A DNA stretch of 29,972 nucleotides, from the NCBI GenBank assembly GCA_026260175.1, contig JAKCWW010000406.1, positions 3,699 to 33,670 of the forward strand. Direction: 5' to 3'. The stretch is from Reticulitermes lucifugus (taxonomy: Eukaryota; Arthropoda; Insecta; Blattodea; Rhinotermitidae). Below, one piece after another: positions 20,701 to 29,908 of the stretch. The position numbers and the translations under genes are program-made. Positions within the stretch are counted from its first letter, which is position 1. Every line of letters starts with the position of its first letter. The notes under the pieces were generated by a model. That model saw only the letters and a list, made by a program, of their open reading frames with translations, was not told the origin of the DNA and ran no database searches.

Positions 20701-23700
20701 AGCGCCTAGTGAGTCAGGGCCTCCTCATTATGGAGGCTTCACGATCACACTCAGACACATCACACTCGGTAGGACTCCTCTGGACGAGTGATTAGCCCGA
20801 CGCAGAGGCCCTCCAAGCCTCCTCCAATTGGTATCGGGGCTTTTCCTGGGGATATAACGACCGGGGCCTGGCAATGACAACCCACCCCTATCTCGCGCCG
20901 AGGTTAGGACCGAGGAGAGCAATACCTCTACTTCTCCTGCGTGCCTTCATGGCACGTTAAAAGGACAAGTTTTACCTTTTGTGGACAAACCTTTTAGTAA
21001 TCATATGCACTCTTCACTGAGATTCATGAGGACTAAAGGCTTAACAGAAAGCGTGAGAACAGTTTACTGTCCCCTGGATTTAATTTCTTTTCAGGTTGGA
21101 GGCGCATTCCAAATGAATCTACAAAAGTTATGTGATAAATTTCCGCAAGGCTGGAGCGAAACCAGATACGAGGTAAATTTATTTTACGTGGAATAATTAA
21201 TTCATACGCACACTTTATATTGCACTTAATCTGGCTACGGTTCTCTATAATATTAATTTTATAATGAAAATATGGGTTGTTTTTTATTTTGCAAGCAAAG
21301 TTTATTATTTTAAATAAAATTCCTGTCTAACCTTTGCGTAAAAACCACATTAACCGTAATGTTATGACATTAAAAGTTAAAGATATCGTCAAAAACAAAG
21401 TACGTTACAAAGTCGCTGGAAAAAATCTTCAATCATTATATCTCAGGTTACACTCAGAAGATCATGTCCCTAGGACAAATCGCATCATATGCCCATTTCA
21501 TTCTACAAATGTCTGCCTTAAAAAGTATCACACCAAATCTCTGTATATTCTCCTCCAAACTTAAACATGCTTAATTTGATATCATTAATAAGGCCAGTTG
21601 CACAACCATACAGAAGGAAAGGGAGAGGGTCTGCAATGGTCACCATGTTGTTTCAGTTTCGTTCCTGATTGTGTTTTCTCTGTCACAGATAACGTTGTTT
21701 CTGCAAACGATAACGTCAAATCCTCCTAAAATTAAACTATGCGGATTTGTGGAAGTGAATCGAGGGCTTATGGCATCGGTAAGAACTCAAGTTTTGTTTC
21801 AGACACTTTTGTATCTGAATTTCATATTCAAATCTACTCCTATCAGATGATAACGAGCCATCCAATGCAGGTACAGTTTGTAAACCAACTAGGTGTGGTT
21901 GCACAGCACGAGTGCCCCTCAGACAACATTAGGTACTTTTAGTTACTGACAATGAAAAGGGGCCCTACTGTTTCGAAATTAGTTGAACGGAAACTTTGTT
22001 GTAGTCAAGATCAGGAAATAATTTTCAGTGTGTACTCATTGAAGAAAATGGAAGCGGGGCAAGAAATACGAGAAAAACAATTGAAAGAAAGAGTGCCTTG
22101 TGTTGTGGTGTCTTATAGCAGTGTGCGGAGAACTGTGGCGGATGTCGTATAGAAGGAAGAGAACCAAGAGCACTTTCTATCCCCTCGCGGAAACAGACAG
22201 GCAAGAAACCGGAAATATACGAGCGAGTTTGTCCTTTTCGACGTATGGTGAGTCAATTTAACCGTTCTGTAAAACAACGGCAAAATCTGAAGATGAACCA
22301 AGCATATATTGAAAGATAAAATTAACTTGGCTGTACTTTGCCTGTAAGAGAAGTTTACCTCAGTTAGATTTTAAATGGAAACGATCCTGTATCAGGGGAA
22401 AAATTCCCGTGATAACCATTTCTACAGACCGGGAAGGAGGACATGGATAGAAATTACTTTCATAGTGCAACAACAAAATCACGGCTTGCAATGACGGTGA
22501 AGGGAGTTGACGTCACTGCTCACTAAAGATCAAGGGGTTGTTGTTGTTCATGCAGGATGTGAGGAGAGATTCATTCCTAATGTCCTCCTCATGTACAGTC
22601 CTGCTTCCAAAATGGCGACTGTTATAAAGATAAGTGACTTAAAGGTAAATTAATTCCCAACATTCCACCAACATCCCTTCCTGTCACTTACCACAGTGCT
22701 CAAATGAATGCCGCACCAACATCATCAGCAAGAAAACTTGATTTTATTGAATGGATAACAAGAGAAATTAATTTCTTTTGACAGAAACATGCTTAAGCCA
22801 GCTAAATTAAATTAGTTACTCTCAAGAACCTTACACTTTTTATGTCCTATTTATTGACATACACGTTTAGATTCTAATTGCTGCATCATCGTGATTGTCA
22901 TTTATGGCAATACATATTTAGTTGTGCAAGTGTCAGATGACAGACTCCCTTTTCAAGATGTGGGACATTTGTGTACCTGTGCTGAATTTCCAAAGCTTAA
23001 TGAGTGTTTTCATATAAATATGTCATCATCTGTGGTATTACTTCAAGTATTATTTTAAGCCTATATTAATACACAGGACGCAAATAAGTGTAAGGTTGAC
23101 ATCTTGTCAGTAAATGCAGATTCGGGTTCCATAAAATGCGAATAACTTCTTGATTAGCCGAGAAAATATTAGCCTCTCAAGAAGGGTTTTTAGCTAGTTA
23201 GTTGGGTAGTTAGCACAACTGTTAATCTCCATGGCTCTTTATGTAGAAGGAATACATATGAAATGCGAAAATGTTGTTCGTAAGGAAGGAGGCATGTTTC
23301 TGGGATACGAGAACCAAATCCTACAATCTGATACTTATCACTGACGTGCGTTCATAGAGCATGTAAATATGTCTGTGACCTACGGAATGGTGACGTAATC
23401 CAAATACACATGTAAAACTTTACAGTGCATGATGTTGCTAAGCAATAAAACACACCTCGAAGAAACGAACTCAGCATGGACATCGGTGCCATCTGGAGGA
23501 CTTGCATGCGAGAGCGAACTGTTGCTAGAAGACAACGAGAATGCACACAGTATCGCCGAAAATGTTCAGATTTTGAACTCTTCTACTTGTTGGTTTTGAG
23601 CGACATGACACAGTGAATGGATCTGTATATATGGTACGTAAGTTAATAAAGGGACCAGCCAAAGACTGGGATATTCCGAACAGGAGGGTTCGAATTCCTC

Positions 23701-24368
23701 TTTTTTACCACTTCCGTGGCCTGCCTGTTAGTCAAGTTTACGGCAGTCAGAAGCTGACCACTTACTTTTACTTTCTTCTAGCGCGGAAGTTAAGAATATG
23801 TGGAACTGTACCTTCATGCTCTTTTCACATTTCATAATGGCCTAGGGCTTAGGCATGGGACTATTGTATTGGCGATTTGAATATATAACAATAACATGGT
23901 GATTGATGTATAAAACCCTGTATTATACAAGTAAATACTTGTGTAAGTGATGCTGGTCTTCACATTGTCATTGTTTTACCACAAATAAAAATTTCCTCTG
24001 TACATGTGGGTTATAAAGCTTGTCCTAAAGAGTACGGAATCCTGGGATGTGACTCCGAAACTTTGGTACCTATCTACAAAGCTGGACGAAGTCGCATGCC
24101 AGAAGAATGCAATCTTTCATTACTAACTCTGTTATAACCTCAAACTGTAAAATACCTTCTCTCGAACGAAATGTACGTTAATTTGATCGCAATGTGCTTT
24201 ATTTTGTTTCAGCTCATGTCTGCCATGGTGACATACCTAGTGGTCTTGATACAGTTCCAGATGAGCTGGCAGCAGCACTGTCCAGCCGACCACACCACTA
24301 ATCACTCTGCAGTTCTACAAACTAGAACAAACAACCCCGAACGAAATCACACCGATCGAAGCATATAA
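13949..24368 (+). CDS. Gr: Gene B: gustatory receptor related to the CO2-receptor lineage, complete, 7 coding exons
   Basis: This is a predicted chemosensory channel subunit in sensory-neuron dendrites. Joining 13949-14165, 14762-15015, 17198-17455, 19199-19483, 21095-21172, 21689-21778 and 24213-24368 gives 1338 nt, or 445 residues plus TAA, a normal Gr length. Visible are a membrane-dip helix ending LLGVLP (60-65) and seven hydrophobic segments near residues 82-102, 121-140, 180-198, 206-224, 282-300, 313-329 and 396-410. The Gr signature TYLVVLIQF is at 401-409. KSLWLQLSDLTQEYG and ICDGGQLATEQ match the positions of LW-x-LS-x-L-x-x-x-x-G and ICDEAH in CO2-type receptors, but more loosely than gene A does. 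Intron phases are 1,0,0,0,0,0. Gene A, head to head, shares the first four exon boundaries. Every exon has GT/AG edges and no stop. The Gr call is firm; the ligand is unknown. Confidence 0.93.
14166..14761 (+). other. Gene B intron 1
   Basis: A 596-bp phase-1 intron. It contains a G run at 14371-14380 and the SINE-related fragment at 14397-14510. Nothing else is recognisable. Confidence 0.75.
14397..14510 (-). mobile_element. SINE fragment, same family as 16.2-16.45 kb
   Basis: GAGTGGTCAG, a C-rich stretch, then CCACTAAATAGGAAGCTGGG match in order GAGTGGTCAG, the C-run and CCACTGAATAGGAGGCTGGG at 16.26-16.34 kb. Only the body of the element is kept. The tRNA-like head is missing. Confidence 0.65.
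14762..15015 (+). CDS. Gr: Gene B coding exon 2 (residues 73-157)
   Basis: The acceptor is TGTTTGTTTTTGAG|GTGAGA, a TGAG rather than CAG end. The donor is ATGCAG|GTGAGA. The exon is 254 nt and restores the split Gly codon. It has two hydrophobic segments, with IPVILVPFTHW before the loop. Confidence 0.92.
16230..16450 (-). mobile_element. tRNA-derived SINE, minus strand
   Basis: Reading the minus strand from 16450, the sequence begins AGTCCGGACAGCGTAATTAG. It then reaches GTGGTTCGATTCCCGGCAGG, an exact RNA polymerase III B-box (GGTTCGATTCC) at tRNA-like spacing. The tRNA-unrelated body follows, with CACCCAGCCTCCTATTCAGTGG and a G-run (C-run on plus). The local open frame on the minus strand derives from this element and is not a gene. 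Confidence 0.8.
16541..16675 (+). repeat. Polypurine tract
   Basis: About 135 bases of almost only A and G on the plus strand, with rare T and C. It explains the two phenylalanine-rich open frames on the other strand. Confidence 0.85.
16790..16910 (+). repeat. Dispersed repeat copy 1
   Basis: A roughly 100-bp block ending GGCCTGTCTGGCTCTG. It shares several ordered blocks (TTGCC/TCGCCCTCATTACCC, the ATGTAAATC area, GCGCCATATTACGT) with 18525-18625. No protein function is implied. Confidence 0.5.
17198..17455 (+). CDS. Gr: Gene B coding exon 3 (residues 158-243)
   Basis: The acceptor is GCGTGATTTCAG|ATCGAA and the donor is CAGCTG|GTGAGA. The exon has 86 codons, phase 0. It has two membrane segments separated by the aromatic loop RGFTWWQG. 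The local sequence is clearly more GC-rich than the introns, as expected of a real exon. Confidence 0.92.
17669..17708 (+). repeat. (TA)n microsatellite
   Basis: Twenty uninterrupted TA units. Confidence 0.97.
17872..18290 (+). repeat. Degenerate TCAA/ATCA low-complexity region
   Basis: ATCAATC, GTCAATC, TTAATCAAC and related words recur irregularly for about 420 bp. This looks like an old decayed tetranucleotide array. Confidence 0.6.
18525..18625 (+). repeat. Dispersed repeat copy 2
   Basis: Same orientation and block order as 16790-16910, including ATGCAAATCA, GCACCGTATTATGT and GGCCTGTCTGGCTCTG. It lies in the next intron of gene B. Confidence 0.5.
18763..19001. mobile_element. Nested-palindrome MITE, PIF/Harbinger-like, with TAA target-site duplication
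   Basis: The outer ends AGCCGGGATTAGACGGCGCG and CGCGCCGTCTAATCCCGGCT are exact inverted repeats. TAA directly flanks both sides (18760-18762 and 19002-19004). A three-base TWA duplication is typical of PIF/Harbinger elements. A third copy of the terminal sequence sits inside (about 18816-18857), making a near-perfect palindrome of about 95 bp with the left end. There is no coding capacity, so the element needed a transposase from elsewhere. Confidence 0.85.
19199..19483 (+). CDS. Gr: Gene B coding exon 4 (residues 244-338)
   Basis: The preferred acceptor is CGCTCCTTGCAG|TGTGTG. A second AG nine bases on (exon from 19208) is in the same frame and would remove three residues. The donor is GAGCAG|GTAGCT. 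The exon has 95 codons, against 96 in gene A. It contains LWLQLSDLTQEYG and VYGLTSN, with FVICDGG at the position of the conserved ICDEAH. Confidence 0.92.
19484..21094 (+). other. Gene B intron 4
   Basis: A 1.6-kb intron. Its right half holds a dispersed element (20689-20965). The 19.5-20.6 kb part has no recognisable content. Confidence 0.7.
20689..20965 (-). mobile_element. Dispersed SINE-like element, copy 1
   Basis: 20689-20812 is the inverted counterpart of 25858-25980. The blocks TTGGCGCAACAGC, TCCTCATTAT, GAGGCTTCACGATCACACTC and CTGGACGAGTGAT are shared. This copy runs on to about 20965 (CTTCATGGCACGTTAAAAGG). The right limit is approximate. The local open frame at 20514-20795 is partly made of this repeat. 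Confidence 0.65.
21095..21172 (+). CDS. Gr: Gene B coding exon 5 (residues 339-364)
   Basis: A small exon of 26 codons, phase 0, with a strong acceptor (TTTAATTTCTTTTCAG|GTTGGA) and donor (TACGAG|GTAAAT). It encodes VGGAFQMNLQKLCDKF and a short polar tail. It fits the amphipathic cytoplasmic linker between the sixth and seventh membrane segments of CO2-type Grs (pattern NFQKKLL). Confidence 0.88.
21173..21688 (+). other. Gene B intron 5
   Basis: A 516-bp intron between the two smallest exons. No element was recognised. Confidence 0.8.
21689..21778 (+). CDS. Gr: Gene B coding exon 6 (residues 365-394)
   Basis: A small exon of 30 codons, phase 0. The acceptor is TTTTCTCTGTCACAG|ATAACG and the donor is GCATCG|GTAAGA. 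The peptide includes ITLFLQTI and LCGFVEVNRGLMAS. It matches the linker just before the last membrane segment, which in the family reads roughly like INLGGFFDVNR. It is too short to stand out as an open frame and was found by looking for that pattern. Confidence 0.9.
21779..24212 (+). other. Gene B intron 6
   Basis: A 2.4-kb intron. Near 23686-23702 the words GGGTTCGAATTCC form an RNA polymerase III B-box, suggesting an old SINE piece, but no A-box or second copy was found to confirm it. No coding signal was seen. Confidence 0.65.
24213..24368 (+). CDS. Gr: Gene B coding exon 7 (residues 395-445 and stop)
   Basis: The acceptor is TTATTTTGTTTCAG|CTCATG. The exon encodes the last membrane segment with the family signature TYLVVLIQFQ, then a polar, Asn/His/Thr-rich C-terminal tail ending at TAA (24366-24368). 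The 2.4-kb intron before it is the longest in gene B. Confidence 0.93.
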   Translation, partial: LMSAMVTYLVVLIQFQMSWQQHCPADHTTNHSAVLQTRTNNPERNHTDRSI

Positions 24369-24446
24369 TAAGCAATCCAAAACCGTCATGAAATATCAAC
24401 AAATCAAATTAGACAAATCCGTTACGAACAAAACCACAAGACTCTA

Positions 24447-24472
24447 AATAAATAAAGACAAAATCAAATAAA
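24447..24472 (+). promoter_or_regulatory. Candidate polyadenylation signals of gene B
   Basis: AATAAA occurs three times, at 24447-24452, 24451-24456 and 24467-24472, about 80-105 bp after the gene B stop. The hexamers are exact, but the area is A-rich so chance occurrence is possible. Confidence 0.55.
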
Positions 24473-24825
24473 CCCGTCATAAAACCTGCGTACAACACAG
24501 TAAGTGTTGCCTGACTTAAGAACCGCAATGCAGGCATTTCCTTTAAAACATGACATTTGCGAATTCGATCTAGAGATTCCGTATTATGGAGCACAGATGT
24601 TCATTAAATCGTGACGAAATTTCTATGATAATTAAACCGAGACCAAGCAGTTGGTTTCAGTATGTAAGTAGATGTAACAGAAGCACATCTGTGTTTGGAT
24701 TTGACGATCTTCCAGGTTATTCCAGAATATATTCTCAAACAATATACGGTGACAGCTGCATATAAAGAAACCGCAAGGGACCGACTTTTTTCTGTTGCAG
24801 ACAGGTTCCTTTCATAGAGGTACCT

Positions 24826-25292
24826 AAAGTTTGGCAAACCATTCTGCTACAGTTTCTTCACAAACATCGCTAGCTTCATCACGTGCTTCGTTAAATACAA
24901 TTAGATGTCTCGTTCTGAAACTGTAGACTCATATATTTGAAGCCCTAAATTAATGTTTCCCCTGAATTTTAGCACTTATTTGCATGATCCTGTAACATTT
25001 TTCCAGATGTTGGAAGGATTCTGGCTCCCGCACTTACAGCTTACTCCCACACAATAGCGATCACTGCTATAGATATAAACAGTTTTCCTTAGTTTCTGTT
25101 TTATTGAATCATTATTAAAATTTAGCCACTGATTTCTTATTTCCGACTTGGCTTTTAACTTTTCACACACTTCGAGTTTCCTACGTTAAACCTTGCCAAG
25201 ATTTGTTCTACTGACACCTTGTCCTCTTCACTTTCTTCAGTCAGTTGAACTTCCATGTTGAGATCAAGCGCTGTTCTTTCTTTGGAGGCCAT
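24826..25292 (-). pseudogene. pogo/Tigger-type transposase, N-terminal DNA-binding part, broken
   Basis: On the minus strand from the ATG at 25292, MASKERTALDLNMEVQLTEE and EQILARFNVG resemble the first helix-turn-helix of Tigger/CENP-B-like transposases. The frame then breaks, and KLKAKSEIRNQWLN continues in another frame. Further on, SGKMLQDHA-like text, an RHLIVFNEARDEASDV-like stretch and ETVAEWFAKL match the CENP-B DNA-binding domain, spread over different frames with stops. The DDE catalytic domain is not convincingly present. The minus-strand frame continuing to 24604 may be its decayed extension. This is a dead element convergent with the 3' end of gene B. Confidence 0.75.
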
Positions 25293-25857
25293 GGCTAAGA
25301 CCAAATAAAAAATTTAAAAAAACCTTTGAATATTTTACCATAACTTGTGTGGCTGCCTTTTTCTATTGGGGGCAAATCTTCCGGCAACAAATCTAACTGT
25401 GCTGTATGAGTTGGAATTTGGAAATATTTAAGGAATGCCTCAGTTTGGGATGAGAAGGAGTGAGGTTTTGATTCCCCCAGTGTGTTTGTGCTACCTACTC
25501 TAAAGTGGCATTCAGTTCTTTGTGATTAAACCACTATATTCTGGATTGGTGCTTTATAAATTTCCATTTACTGACTTGTTCAACCCACAAACTTCGGAAT
25601 CTTTCCGTCCAAACCCTCCCCCGCTCTTCGTTTGGCCTAACTTCACTTCCAAACACTATCTTTCACTGTTGAAACACAATAGAAAATGGAAAGGTACAGT
25701 CATGCTGGAGATAGAGTACGAAACAAAATTAATTAAAACATGAAGAATATTTTCATCTAAAGTCTTGACTTCGATTTCCGTTTCCGCTTTAAAAAATTTC
25801 CGTTTATTAAAGGTGATGGATATCTGTCTCTTGTGAGTTTTGTGTGTTGTCAGGTAA

Positions 25858-25990
25858 AGGTCTCTGCGTCGGGCTGATCACTCGTCCAGAGAAGTCGTAG
25901 CGAGTGTCGTGTGTCTGAGTGTGATCGTGAAGCCTCGATAATGAGGAGTCCCTGGCCTACTACGGGCTGTTGCGCCATGGAAAAAAAAAA
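25858..25990 (+). mobile_element. Dispersed SINE-like element, copy 2, with A-tail
   Basis: This is the opposite-strand copy of 20689-20812. It ends GCGCCATGG followed by about ten A residues, as a retroposed element would. It is shorter than copy 1 at the other end. Confidence 0.7.
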
Positions 25991-26970
25991 TAGCGAAGCT
26001 TAGGCTAGTATGATAACATCAAATAGTAGGGTAATTAGTGCATAAGAAATTGCAAGAGATATAATAGTAGGACTTCGTGGCTAAATTTGAAATAATTTAC
26101 TATTTAAGCATTTGTCAGAAGGGGACAAAGAAACAACTATAAGTCTCAACTGATGTCGCGGTCAATATTAGAACCGGTTACCTCTGGTGTGTAATTGAAA
26201 GCTTTAAAATTTCTCTTGCTTCTCGCATTTAGGTAGTTAAAACTGTTAAAACTGTCACGAATAATCAGTGAACTGGAAATTAAGAATTTTTGTGCTTCCG
26301 TTGCTATGCTTTGCGACAGGTCGTGCAAGGACAAATGGACAGATTTATATCAAGAAAAGTTATCGGTAAATAATGTGGAGAGAATATCACAAGAGGATCC
26401 CAGAGACTGATAATTTCTAGGTTTTTCCTTGTCGGTGTATGGACTGTTATTTCACAGTGCTATTTACTCGCTGTGGTTATCAAAACTTTCCTATTCCATT
26501 GAGTGTTGTGTGCGGTTAGAAAATGTCAAACGAAGCAATAGTTCCCAGAAAATAACATACCATTCTACCACAAAACACTCTTACCTTTATGGAAACTATC
26601 TGAATTATTTAAAAAACGTTTGAGGAAGTCAAAGGCAAACATGCGAGTTACTTTCAAAAACGTTAAGTTGCATCTGATGCGGTAGCAGAAACAGTTGCGC
26701 AACAAACGAAGCCCCACGCAGTTGCCGAATCTCTTTAATTTACCTGTTTGTCCTGCGGTAGTGAGGAAATATTACACTTTCTAACGACACCGTTCGAAGA
26801 AAGATTAAAGACTTCAAATGTAACCTATTGTTATACTTTCAAACAGCATATTTCTTAAGTATTTATATATTCTTGGCCACTATATAAAGTATACATACAT
26901 CATATACTGCAACCAACAATGTACAAAAATTCGTGGATCGCAAATATATTTATTATTTATTTAACTTCTC

Positions 26971-27003
26971 CTACATATTTCGGTCCTCTCGGCTATTTTT
27001 CAG
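26971..27003 (-). ncRNA. Hammerhead-like motif
   Basis: Minus strand: CTGAAAA, TA, then GCC-GAGA-GGAC, CGAAA and TATGTAG. Same spacing as the other copies, with one core base changed (A for G in CUGANGA). Confidence 0.3.
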
Positions 27004-27220
27004 AGATACGATTATAATACTAAAGGAAGGTCCTCAAAACTTTTTCATTCTTTAATTACAGTAAAAGAAATAATCCTAATATATCAATGCAAGTAAAAGC
27101 AACACCAAGACTAAAAACATCTTATAAAAATTAGCGTTAAAATGTGTTGTTGAGTTAAAATTTTTAAACCTGACACAAATTAATTATTAGGAATCTCACT
27201 TGTTATACATCGCTGTGTGG

Positions 27221-27239
27221 ATATATATATATATATATA
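27221..27239 (+). repeat. (TA)n tract
   Basis: A short AT dinucleotide run immediately before the inverted-repeat element. Confidence 0.9.
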
Positions 27240-27289
27240 CAGGATGTTTCAGGAGGAATGTTCATTAGGTTATTTTAAAATTAGGCCTA

Positions 27290-27451
27290 TTTGTTGCTAG
27301 GTCTGCATGTGAAGGCTTTCCCAGCAGTTCAGTCTCTGGCCTTCACTGCATGATTTGATCAATGTCATTGTATCCTCTACGGTACCGTAGTCATGTCTAT
27401 TTTTTAAGATTCGTAACGCATAGGTCTTCACATGCAGACTTAGCAACAAAA
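27290..27451. mobile_element. Small inverted-repeat element (MITE-like)
   Basis: TTGTTGCTAGGTCTGCATGT at 27291 is mirrored by CATGCAGACTTAGCAACAAA ending at 27450, with one mismatch in that core. The arms are about 26 bp around a spacer of roughly 110 bp. The preceding ACAGGATGTTTCAGGAGGAA next to a TA tract resembles the start of a larger TA-inserting element, so the true boundaries may be wider. No coding frame is present. Confidence 0.6.
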
Positions 27452-27988
27452 AGAGCTATTGATCGATGAACAGTTCCCCTGCCCTTAACCCACTCTTCAT
27501 GATTACGCAAGATACAGGATGACTATGCGCAGACTCAACATGTCAGTCGTACTGTTACGAGTACCTATAGAATGACTAGTACTCAGCTGCCTTCTGTACA
27601 CGCCACACAACTTGTCATACAGAGTGAGTCCTAAACATTATATATAGCCTACTTTCTAACAGGTATTGTGGAAAATATTGCCCCTCAAATTGTAACTAAA
27701 ATTGTATATTTACAGGACAGAGTCCGCATTGGATCGAGGACCACAGTAGATATTTGAATGTATACTGCCACGACTCAGAGTCTCGCTTCTAATTATATTT
27801 TATATATTTTAAATATATTGTATATTTAAATATGTTATGATCTACATAATGTGTAAAATATATTAGACAATTTGCATATTTTATCCACATACTAACTGGT
27901 ATTAGCAGCAGAATGTACTGAAGGTTATGGAATTCATAGATGTATTCCAGTTCACTATAGACGGTTTAAAGCTTCATATGTAAATACT

Positions 27989-28020
27989 CTGAAGATAGCA
28001 TTGTCATGCCGAAACATGTC
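27989..28020 (+). ncRNA. Hammerhead-ribozyme-like motif, best preserved
   Basis: CTGAAGA, TA, a perfect four-base stem GCAT...ATGC with a TGTC loop, CGAAA, then CATGTC. All core blocks of a hammerhead are present. Flanks allow only short, interrupted helix I pairing (ACT before, AGAGT after). It may be the tail of a retroelement lying at about 27.7-28.1 kb. Confidence 0.42.
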
Positions 28021-29908
28021 AGAGTGAAGTGACTGTAGTAGCACGTATTGTAAATGCATTTATTTGGTACATGAAATGAAAATATTGCTCATTATGTTAA
28101 TTTACATCGATATACATGAAGTTGAACGGTTACGGAGATAATGACGCCAGAAAAATGTGGTCTTCTTGCGGTTCTATGTACCGTATCTGGTTTAACATCA
28201 TGCGTTATCCGTTCACTGCACAGGTCAGTCCATGAGCCGATAGCCAAGCCAAGTCATGCGGAGTTGAGTGTGCTATATAAATTACTTGGAATTATATGGA
28301 CGATTATTATGGAAGTATTGCAAGTTTTTCTTGCTTAATCAATACCTTTCTGTGACTCAGATGTTAATTAGATGTTAAGTACAGGTGTTAACATTACAAA
28401 AACTACAAACTTCTCCCCATTTTAATGTGTACTTGGTAATCAATGGATACATAACAATTCTCTTTCTTTAAAACTTTTCTCGCCATTTTGTCCGTAACCA
28501 TTCAATTCAGGTATAGGTCTTTCTGGTTATATCGACGTAATTGAACATAAGAAACATTCTCCCGACATATGGCAGATATCTTCTGAAACATCCTATACAT
28601 ATCGACCACTTTCATGTTCTAGTATATCGTGAATATGTGCTTTCAGGATTTCTATATCCGAATGTCTTGATGTTAGTTGTATTTTACTATGGATATACAA
28701 ATACGTATGACACACTGTTTGAAGATTGTCATTAGACATGCAGGAAGTTCTTGCAAATACATTTAAAACACCAGACTCTAACCTGCAACGTGACTAATTG
28801 TTTCTGAAACAAAATTCTTAAAGTATACTCGTTTGATTCTTGAAAATGAAAAAAATTAGTCTGTTTATGTACCGCAAAAAATTCCAAGAAAAACAAGGAA
28901 AGTGTCAGAGGAGTGTTTCTATTTAAAGATGCTGTCACATGCTAAAACTATACAGCATCGATTACAGATAAGGGAAATATGAGTATGGAGCATATGTGGT
29001 AAACTACTGGCACGGGAAGATTGATGTGCTCGGAGAAAAACCACTCTCCATGCTACTTCGGCCACCATAAATCCCACGTCGACTGGCTTAGGCTAGCAAC
29101 TGGGTCTCTGCGGTGACAGAAGAACAAGATAAAGTTTACATTTTAACCTATTTCGAAGAGCTGGAATTTTCAAGCGAGTCGAATGTAGGAATAGGCAGTG
29201 ACAATGTTGCATCGATGGTAATTTGTGCAAGGTTCAGTGTCGCTTATAAAAGAGCAGAAGGCATGAATAATGAATATGCGCGGTTTTCAACACACGAAAT
29301 TACTTGTTTAAAAGCACATAAGGGAGGTCTTGTAGTCTGTATCAAACCAGACTCTAGGAAGCTTAGTTTTGATAAATCAAGTTCATTAAGCACGCTTCTC
29401 GTAAAGAGCTGTGCAAAGCAAGATATTCGCAAGAGGAATATATTTCATTTTACATACAAAAAAAGTGAAGATTCTCAAGCGAGATATTGGTTTTTGTGTA
29501 TGAACTTAAGAAAAATGCTGCTTTTTTAACAGAAGGAAATATTGACTTTTGTGAATATATTCGATGAAATTTGGCTCTCCAAATTAGCATATTTGGCACA
29601 AATATTTAGGCACGGAATTGTGTAAACAATACCATGCAAGAGGTTCCTGAGAGCTTCCTGACCTCCAACCACAAAGTCCTGGCACTGCAGCGCAAAATAA
29701 TCGCAAAGAGAAAAGCAACTATAGGACAAAATGTCTCAACATATGGGTCGCGACCCAAATTTGAGTCGCGAAGCTATTCTGTGAAGTCACGAAATAATTA
29801 TTTGCATAATGATTTTAAAACATATACGTTTATCTTAATTTCATTACCTCACCAAAGTCACACATCCGTTACACCTATTTTTGCTTTTTATACCCATCTT
29901 TATTTCTG

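Larger units (their letters stand above)
25293..29908. other. Right-hand region without a recognised gene
   Basis: Apart from the repeats listed separately, I see AT-rich sequence without recognisable exons. The open stretch at 29113-29529 (plus, 138 codons from a GTG, no ATG near its start) is the longest in this region and matches no family I know. Confidence 0.55.

Noticed and set aside
28141-28338. 65-codon plus-strand frame with two hydrophobic stretches, considered as the first exon of a third receptor
   Set aside because: It lacks the LLGVLP-type membrane-dip motif and a fitting donor, and no later exons follow.
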